In this document: positions 7,020 through 11,591 of the stretch, in pieces
Layout: each line of letters opens with the position of its first letter
How positions within the stretch are numbered: position 1 is the stretch's first letter
Source of the DNA: an uncultured Enterorhabdus sp.
GTDB taxonomy: Bacteria; Actinomycetota; Coriobacteriia; Coriobacteriales; Eggerthellaceae
DNA: 11,591 bases
Direction of reading: 5' to 3'
Assembly (NCBI GenBank): GCA_947645965.1
Contig: CANSES010000031.1
Coordinates: 1-11,591 of the forward strand
Notes under the pieces: generated by a model
The model's database searches: none
What the model saw: the letters and a program-made list of their open reading frames with translations, nothing else
Told to the model about the DNA's origin: nothing
Translations under genes and position numbers: made by a program

Positions 7020-8591
7020 TCAAACCGCTGAGGGAATCGGTGCCTCCTGGCGGATGTCCACGAAGCGCTGCCCGTAGGTGCCGTCGGTGTAGGTGACGGA
7101 TCCATCTGGGTCGATGTCCAGCAAAAGCTTGTCGGCCTCGTCGGCGTTCACGAGCCACAGATAGCGCACGGTCGTCGTCTCGCCGGGCTTAAGCGAGCCG
7201 AGGCGCCGTTCCATGCCGCCGATGCTCCCGCCGTCCAGGCGCTCGACGTAGGAGCAGGATCTGTCGTTGACGTCCAGGCTGTTCTGGGCCTCGTCGGCTT
7301 CGGGGCACTCGTCCACTCGTCGGTACTGGCTCCAGGTCCCGTTTCGGTGTACGGTGCTCTCCAGGCGCGGGGCGAGGCGGATGTCGTTTTGAGTCGCCGC
7401 TCCCTCGTTGGCCAGCGTCACCTGCACCTCGAGCAGCTTCAAGGGGGATTCGACCTGCTTCACGATGGTGTCGGTGGCGCCCTGGCCGTCGCCGAGCTTC
7501 ACGAACGAGAGGGTGTCCTCTGCGATGCGGTCATCGGCGTCCAGGAGCGCTCGCCAGCCGAAGGGCATCGCCTCGCGGTCGACGAAGGAGGCGTCATCGT
7601 GGAACTCGACGCGGGTAACCGTTGCGATCAGATCTTCGCTGCCGGGCAGGGGGAAGGGCTGGTCGGGATTGAGGAGGGGTCCCATCTGGGCGTCGGTCAG
7701 CGTCAGGTCGGTGAAGACGGACCAATCGCTGTAGTCGCCCGGTGCCCGCTCGGCGATTATCTGGGCATCCTGATTGGCCTCGGTGACGGCATCGCTCCAG
7801 GTGGATTTGTGCTTCAAGGGCACGGTGGCGCCGGTGGGCTCAAGGGTCATGCCCCGGGCAATGGCGACAAGCTCGTCGCACAGGGCGGCATCGCTCGTCT
7901 GCAGGCGCACCACGCGCCGCTCTTCGGGGAAGGCGACGTAGAGGCGGGTGTGGGTCTGTCGCTTGCTGTTGCGCACGCCGTAGTCGAACTCGAGCAGCGC
8001 GGCCTGGCGCCCCTCCACCTCGATGAGGTCGGCGTTCTCGATGGCGGGGAAGGACGCGGGCTCGTCGGTATCGACGTAATAGGTGTAATACTGAATAGAA
8101 GGGGCGAACTGGGACCATCTCTCGAAGCCCTCGTCGACGGAGAAGTACCCTGTATCCACGTCCATGATCCGATCGGGCAGGCTCTCGGGAATATAGGAGA
8201 ACGTCAGCTGGTACTCGTCGATGACCTGGTTCTCGCTGGCACCGCCAGCGGTTGAGGCGTTGTCGCCGGGAGGGGCTACCTGCACTTGGTGGGTATCGGT
8301 TTGCCATAGGCTGAAACCGAGCTTTTCCGCGGCATAGGCCGTGGTCCCTGCGCACAAAACGATGGCGCCTACGATGGCGGCGGCGCGAGGGGCCCAATGC
8401 GGCGACCGCCCTCGTGCGGCCGGCCGACCAGCGGTTCTGCGGGCTGTTCGCGGCGGACGGCTCGCATCGGAGGCAGGCGCGGAGGGGCTCTCGAGGCCGT
8501 CGAGGGCGCGGGCCATGGCCGTCTCGAAAGCGGCGCTGGGGCGAGCGGCCGCGCAGCGATCGAACAGCATCTTGTCAAGGGAATCGTTCAT
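7020..8591 (-). CDS. Membrane-anchored putative anti-sigma factor with large ectodomain
   Basis: A 523-residue single-pass membrane protein encoded 12 nt after the ECF sigma gene, the classical position of an anti-sigma factor. Residues 1-68 are predicted cytoplasmic: a helical N-terminus (about 1-34, containing one cysteine, C13) and a basic Pro/Arg-rich linker. The segment around 70-87 (AAIVGAIVLCAGTTAYAA) is the membrane helix. Outside lies a two-part sensor. Residues about 120-255 resemble DUF4367-type domains, with YIPESLPDRI, then EVEGRQAALLEFDYG, then a C-terminal AIARGMTLEP. Residues about 290-520 have a beta-rich pattern with LEVQVTLANEG and LKPGETTTVRYLWLV, suggesting an Ig-like fold. 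The HxxxCxxC zinc motif of common ZAS anti-sigma factors is absent. The start ATG 8591 has GAGGA 5 nt upstream. The anti-sigma role is inferred from context. Confidence 0.8.
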   Translation of the reverse strand: MNDSLDKMLFDRCAAARPSAAFETAMARALDGLESPSAPASDASRPPRTARRTAGRPAARGRSPHWAPRAAAIVGAIVLCAGTTAYAAEKLGFSLWQTDTHQVQVAPPGDNASTAGGASENQVIDEYQLTFSYIPESLPDRIMDVDTGYFSVDEGFERWSQFAPSIQYYTYYVDTDEPASFPAIENADLIEVEGRQAALLEFDYGVRNSKRQTHTRLYVAFPEERRVVRLQTSDAALCDELVAIARGMTLEPTGATVPLKHKSTWSDAVTEANQDAQIIAERAPGDYSDWSVFTDLTLTDAQMGPLLNPDQPFPLPGSEDLIATVTRVEFHDDASFVDREAMPFGWRALLDADDRIAEDTLSFVKLGDGQGATDTIVKQVESPLKLLEVQVTLANEGAATQNDIRLAPRLESTVHRNGTWSQYRRVDECPEADEAQNSLDVNDRSCSYVERLDGGSIGGMERRLGSLKPGETTTVRYLWLVNADEADKLLLDIDPDGSVTYTDGTYGQRFVDIRQEAPIPSAV

Positions 8592-8603
8592 GGGAATCCT
8601 CGC

Positions 8604-9278
8604 TTAGGGGGTAGGATGCGACAAGGGCTGGGAGGAAGCGGGGCGGGGCGCCGGTGCCCGCGGGTCGTCGACACGGCCACGGCGGTCGTTGCTGGGCGGC
8701 GTCACCGAATGCGGTGTCGCGTCATCGGGCGTCGCCGCATCCAGCGCACGGGCAATGGCCCGGCGCCCGCGCGAGAGGCGCTGGCGCACGGCGGCGGAGG
8801 TGATGCCCAGAAGCTCGGCGATCTCCCCGGTTCGGTAGCCCTCTCCGTAGTACAGGGCGATGACGATACCGTTGTCCGCGCCGGCGGCCTGGATGAGCTC
8901 GCGAAATCCCGCATCGGCTTCAAGGGTGGCCTCGGCGCGGGGCTGTGGGTCGGCGAGGCTCTCGCCGTGTTCGTCCAAAGGAGTCGTCGGGCGATGCCGA
9001 CGGGCGAGGTCGGTGCAGGCGTTCAGGCAGATGCGGATGATCCACGTTTTGAAGTGGCCCGGCTCCCGCAGCGATCCGATGTTCTGCCATGCGGACACGA
9101 GGGCCGTCTGCACGGCATCGGCAGCATCGGCCTCGTTGCCGCCCGTGGCGCCCAGGCACACCCGGTACAGGGTGGGCGCGCAGTCCTGCACGAGACGGCC
9201 GAAGGCGCGCCCGTCGCCTCCGCGGGCCCGTCGCACCAGGGTGCGGCGCTGTCGATCTGATAGGGCTGTTCGGTCCAT
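8604..9278 (-). CDS. ECF (group 4) RNA polymerase sigma factor
   Basis: Sigma-70 family extracytoplasmic-function regulator that directs RNA polymerase to a small stress regulon. The 224-residue protein contains sigma region 2 (about 13-95), with the core-binding helix DAADAVQTALVSAWQ and the -10 recognition segment FKTWIIRICLNACTDLARRH. Region 4 follows (about 122-178), with the helix-turn-helix GYRTGEIAELLGITSAAVRQRLSRGRRAI. There is no region 3, as expected for ECF factors. An odd feature is a disordered Pro/Asp/Arg-rich tail of about 45 residues (180-224), absent from most ECF sigma factors. The ATG at 9278 has only a weak purine-rich AGAAGAGAG upstream. The next gene encodes the probable anti-sigma factor, so the pair is likely an autoregulated operon; no clear GGAAC/CGTC-type promoter was found upstream. 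Confidence 0.93.
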   Translation of the reverse strand: MDRTALSDRQRRTLVRRARGGDGRAFGRLVQDCAPTLYRVCLGATGGNEADAADAVQTALVSAWQNIGSLREPGHFKTWIIRICLNACTDLARRHRPTTPLDEHGESLADPQPRAEATLEADAGFRELIQAAGADNGIVIALYYGEGYRTGEIAELLGITSAAVRQRLSRGRRAIARALDAATPDDATPHSVTPPSNDRRGRVDDPRAPAPRPASSQPLSHPTP

Positions 9279-9400
9279 GGGCTCTCTTCTCTGGTCTCTG
9301 GCTGCTGTCCATTAGACGGGATGGGGGCCTCTGTGTGTGACGGCAAGGCGAAAAAAATTGGAAAAGGTCAGTCCCGTGTCGGTTCGTTGCCATTGGGAAC

Positions 9401-9430
9401 GCGCAGGAGCGCACGGCCGCGCTTCTGCGT
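9401..9430 (+). other. Strong hairpin upstream of mfd
   Basis: An 11-bp continuous stem with one G-U pair (CGCAGGAGCGC at 9402-9412 with GCGCTTCTGCG at 9419-9429) closes a six-nt loop; a terminal G-U pair could extend it. No T-run follows on either strand, so it is not an intrinsic terminator. It could be an operator-type dyad or the first element of a structured RNA leader. Confidence 0.55.
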
Positions 9431-9458
9431 TACACTGGGTCGGCGTCCTTTGGGGCGC

Positions 9459-9481
9459 GGCCGCCTTGTTGGGCGGCTTTT
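9459..9481 (+). terminator. Terminator-like hairpin in the mfd leader
   Basis: GCCGCC (9460-9465) pairs with GGCGGC (9472-9477) around TTGTTG and is followed by TTTT. It points toward mfd and lies about 80 nt before its start codon, with no gene between. It could be an attenuator within the mfd leader or the end of a short rightward RNA. Stem and T-run are short, so its strength is uncertain. Confidence 0.5.
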
Positions 9482-9504
9482 CGGGTTTCCACGAACGACC
9501 GCTC

Positions 9505-9540
9505 CTGCGGCCCTGCGCCTTTCCGGCGACGGGGTCGCAG
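9505..9540 (+). other. Long hairpin just before the mfd start region
   Basis: An 11-bp stem (9505-9515 with 9530-9540, including two G-U pairs) is topped by a small internal loop and GCC/GGC with loop TTTCC. It ends 19 nt before the mfd GTG, immediately upstream of the AAAAGAG that serves as a weak ribosome binding site. Such a structure could influence mfd translation, but this is inference. Confidence 0.5.
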
Positions 9541-9559
9541 CCGACGAAAAGAGATTGCC

Positions 9560-11591
9560 GTGCTCATCGACGCACTTGCCTTCACCTTGGAGAAATCGGG
9601 CTGCCTGGAGGCATTCTGGGGAAAGCTGGACCATGGTACCGACGCCACGCTGGGCGTGGCCGCTTCGGCGCGGCCCTTCCTCGTGGCGGCGCGGTTCGCC
9701 CATAAGCCCCAGGCCACGCTCGTGGTGGTGGCCGGGGAAGACGCCGCCGTGGCCTTCGCCCGCCAGGTGGCGGCCTACGTGGGGGAGGAGCGGGTGCTGC
9801 GCTTCCCCGAGCGAGCCGATGCCCCCTTCGCGCCGAAGAAGCCCGACGCTCGGGTGATCGCCCAGCGCATGGAGGCCGCCTGGGCCCTGCAATCGGGCCG
9901 CGAGGTCATCGTGGTGGCGAGCGCCCGGGCGCTTCTGCGCCTGCTGCCGCCCGTGGCCGAGATGGTGGCCCGACCACTGGCCCTGCGCGCCGGGGTCGAG
10001 CTGGACGCCATGGGCATCCCCGGTGTGACGGAATTGGACGACCTGCCCCGCGCCCTGGTAGCGGCTGGCTACGTGGATACGGGCGAGCTGGACGGGCCGG
10101 GCACCTTCGCCCATCGCGGGGGCACCCTGGACGTGTTTCCCGGCAATCTCGATTTCCCCGTGCGGCTGGACTTCTTCGGCGACGAGCTGGACGAGATCCG
10201 CCGCATCGTGCCGGCTACGGGCCAGACCATCGCCTCGCTTCCCGCGGTGGACATCTACCCGGTGTCGGAGTTCTCCTGCTCGCCGGCCTCTCTGGCCGCG
10301 GCCCGTCGGGCCCTGGAGAAGCCGGCGCTCACGAACCCGGCCCTGCGCGACGTGCTGGAGAAGCTGGAGGGCGGCCTTCGGTTCGAAGGGGCCGATGTGA
10401 TTCTGCCCTACCTGTATAAGGAGCCGGTGACGCTCGGAGCCTATGCCGGGGCGGGTACCATGACGGCTCTCATTGAGCCGCGCTCGCTCTTCGACGACGC
10501 CTCCCACGGCGCCGACGACCTGGCCGAGCGGGCCCGGGGCACCAATATCGCCCTTGCGGGTCTGTACGCGGCGCCGGCGGAGATGGACTTCGGCGGCGCG
10601 GTGCGGGCCACCTACGTGTCCATCATGCGCGTGGGCGGCGAGCTGGACGACGAGCTGCCCGTGAAGCGCGTGGACGTGGCCGGGGTGCCCGACAAGATCT
10701 TCGGGAAGATGAAGAGCCTCACCACCGACCGCTACACCGTGGTGTTCAGCTCGCCGAACTACCGCGCCCGCGAGGCCATGCGCCACGCCTTCGTGGACCA
10801 TGGCATTCCCATCCAAATCGTGCAGCCCGAGAATCTCGACAACGATAACCTTTCCACGCGGGAGGGGCGGGGTGCTCCGCGCGCAGATTCCGCAGACTCG
10901 GAAAAAGAGGGGTACAATCCTCACCCCTCTTTTTCCGAAAGCGAGGACTGCCCGAGCACGGGATGTTCCGCCCGACCGCCGCTCGACAAGCTCCAAAGTG
11001 CAGATTCCGCAGACGCGGACACCCCCGCTCAGGCCAAGCGCCGTCTGCGGCGGGGCGTGGTGAACATCGTGGGCAACGACATTCCCCTCGGCATGATCAT
11101 CCCCAAGGCGCACCTGGCCCTCGTGAGCGCGGCCGATACCCAGGGGTCGCGGGCGGCCAGCCGGGCGTCGCGGGTGTCGGTGGACGTCACCGAGGTCACC
11201 TTCCCCTTCAAGCCGGGCGACTACGTGGTGCACGCCGCCCACGGCATCGCCTTTTTCCGCGATCTCGTGCGCCGCGAGGTGGACGGCACCGAGCGCGACT
11301 ACCTGCAACTGGAATACGCCGAGGGCGACAAGCTGTTCGTGCCCGTGGAGCAGCTGGACCGCGTGACCCGCTACGTGGGACCGGAAGGGGCGAGCCCGCG
11401 GCTCACGCGCCTGAACACGAGCGACTGGTCCCGGGCACTCGCGAAGGCGCGCAAGGCCACCAAGAAGCTCGCCTTCGATCTGGTGGACGTGTACGCCCGC
11501 CGCGCCGCTACCCAGGGCTTCCGCTTCAGCTCCGATACCCCCTGGCAGCGCGAGATGGAGGAGGCCTTCCCCTACCAGGAGACGCGCGACC
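9560..11591 (+). CDS. mfd: Transcription-repair coupling factor Mfd, N-terminal part (runs off window)
   Basis: Mfd displaces RNA polymerase stalled at DNA damage and recruits UvrA to start nucleotide excision repair. The frame is open from GTG 9560 to the window edge, giving 677 residues of an expected 1,100 or more. A UvrB-like N-terminal module carries HRGGTLDVFP (185-194) and RLDFFGDELDEIRRI just after. The RNA polymerase interaction (CarD-like) domain begins at FPFKPGDYVVHAAHG (548 onward). It is followed by LNTSDWSRALAKARKATKKLA and the FPYQETRD lead-in to the translocase domain. The ATPase motifs lie outside the window. GTG 9560 is preceded by AAAAGAG, a weak site, and no better in-frame start is seen. 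Residues about 432-495 are a low-complexity insertion (ADSADSE ... SADSADAD) encoded by a palindromic repeat element, in the linker-like part of domain 3 before the RNA polymerase interaction domain. The sigma operon is divergent; no pth gene, a common mfd neighbour, lies upstream. Confidence 0.96.
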   Translation, partial: MLIDALAFTLEKSGCLEAFWGKLDHGTDATLGVAASARPFLVAARFAHKPQATLVVVAGEDAAVAFARQVAAYVGEERVLRFPERADAPFAPKKPDARVIAQRMEAAWALQSGREVIVVASARALLRLLPPVAEMVARPLALRAGVELDAMGIPGVTELDDLPRALVAAGYVDTGELDGPGTFAHRGGTLDVFPGNLDFPVRLDFFGDELDEIRRIVPATGQTIASLPAVDIYPVSEFSCSPASLAAARRALEKPALTNPALRDVLEKLEGGLRFEGADVILPYLYKEPVTLGAYAGAGTMTALIEPRSLFDDASHGADDLAERARGTNIALAGLYAAPAEMDFGGAVRATYVSIMRVGGELDDELPVKRVDVAGVPDKIFGKMKSLTTDRYTVVFSSPNYRAREAMRHAFVDHGIPIQIVQPENLDNDNLSTREGRGAPRADSADSEKEGYNPHPSFSESEDCPSTGCSARPPLDKLQSADSADADTPAQAKRRLRRGVVNIVGNDIPLGMIIPKAHLALVSAADTQGSRAASRASRVSVDVTEVTFPFKPGDYVVHAAHGIAFFRDLVRREVDGTERDYLQLEYAEGDKLFVPVEQLDRVTRYVGPEGASPRLTRLNTSDWSRALAKARKATKKLAFDLVDVYARRAATQGFRFSSDTPWQREMEEAFPYQETRD
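10883..11014. repeat. Palindromic element translated within mfd
   Basis: The direct repeat GCAGATTCCGCAGAC occurs at 10883-10897 and 11000-11014, exactly 117 nt apart (39 codons). Next to the first copy is a perfect 16-bp inverted repeat, TCGGAAAAAGAGGGGT (10898-10913) with its complement at 10923-10938, and a 9-nt loop. The block contains A and T runs unlike the surrounding GC-rich gene. It is read in frame without stop codons and gives a Ser/Asp/Pro-rich segment. This is the pattern of a short non-autonomous repeat that has inserted into a tolerant linker. The repeats are seen directly; mobility is inferred. Confidence 0.85.

Larger units (their letters stand above)
9279..9559. promoter_or_regulatory. 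Divergent intergenic region between sigma factor and mfd
   Basis: This 281-nt stretch holds no gene I can support. It should contain the leftward promoter of the sigma operon and the rightward promoter of mfd. An A-rich block (9351-9366) is the only AT-rich part. TACACT at 9431-9436 fits a TAnnnT -10 box for rightward transcription but has no recognisable -35. Three hairpins lie in the right half (9401-9430, 9459-9481, 9505-9540) and are listed separately. Confidence 0.5.

Noticed and set aside
6024..7031. Plus-strand open frame opposite nth
   Set aside because: Composition is that of an antisense shadow, and the minus strand carries a full endonuclease III with all catalytic and cluster residues.
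10913..10918. TACAAT in the loop of the mfd palindrome as an internal promoter
   Set aside because: There is no -35 match at suitable spacing and no downstream gene start that would use it.
9368..11308. Long minus-strand open frame (646 codons) antisense to mfd
   Set aside because: It is rich in His, Arg and Gly in the low-complexity pattern produced by reading GC-rich codons in reverse, shows no domain, and lies opposite a clear mfd. The same applies to long antisense frames at 1225-3108 and 2903-4324.
1..11591. Complete insertion sequence, prophage, CRISPR array or toxin-antitoxin system
   Set aside because: No transposase, integrase, regularly spaced repeats or small paired genes were found; the repeats seen are short palindromic elements without coding capacity for mobility.

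Overview
The window looks like chromosome of a high-G+C Gram-positive bacterium, most likely an actinobacterium of the Coriobacteriia/Eggerthellaceae type. This placement is inferred from very GC-rich third codon positions, AAGGAG-type ribosome binding sites, the paired YhgE/Pip proteins and the ECF sigma/anti-sigma pair. No rRNA or marker tree supports it. No rRNA, tRNA, CRISPR array, transposase or phage gene was seen.

Layout: positions 1-101 hold two tandem intrinsic terminators of a gene outside the window. A tightly packed plus-strand operon of four genes follows (214-6129): two tandem YhgE/Pip-family membrane proteins, a small multi-pass membrane protein, and an M52-type (hydrogenase maturation) protease. 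Neighbouring genes overlap or are 12 nt apart. A pair of inverted GTAG-type REP sequences separates this operon from the convergent minus-strand nth gene (endonuclease III). Further right on the minus strand lies an ECF sigma factor (8604-9278) followed 12 nt later by a membrane protein that is probably its anti-sigma/sensor partner (7020-8591). A structured 281-nt divergent intergenic region precedes mfd (transcription-repair coupling factor), which starts at 9560 and runs off the right edge after 677 codons.

Functionally there are three parts: an envelope membrane operon, an envelope-sensing sigma module, and two DNA repair genes (nth, mfd). nth repairs oxidised pyrimidines. mfd removes RNA polymerase stalled at lesions and recruits nucleotide excision repair.

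The most unusual content is three unrelated palindromic repeat elements within 11.6 kb. One is a perfect 32-bp inverted repeat that encodes the C-terminal tail of the first YhgE protein. One is an intergenic GTAG REP pair. One is a 16-bp palindrome bracketed by 15-bp direct repeats and translated in frame inside Mfd. Two of the three sit inside reading frames without breaking them, reminiscent of the Rickettsia palindromic elements. No complete new multi-gene system was found.
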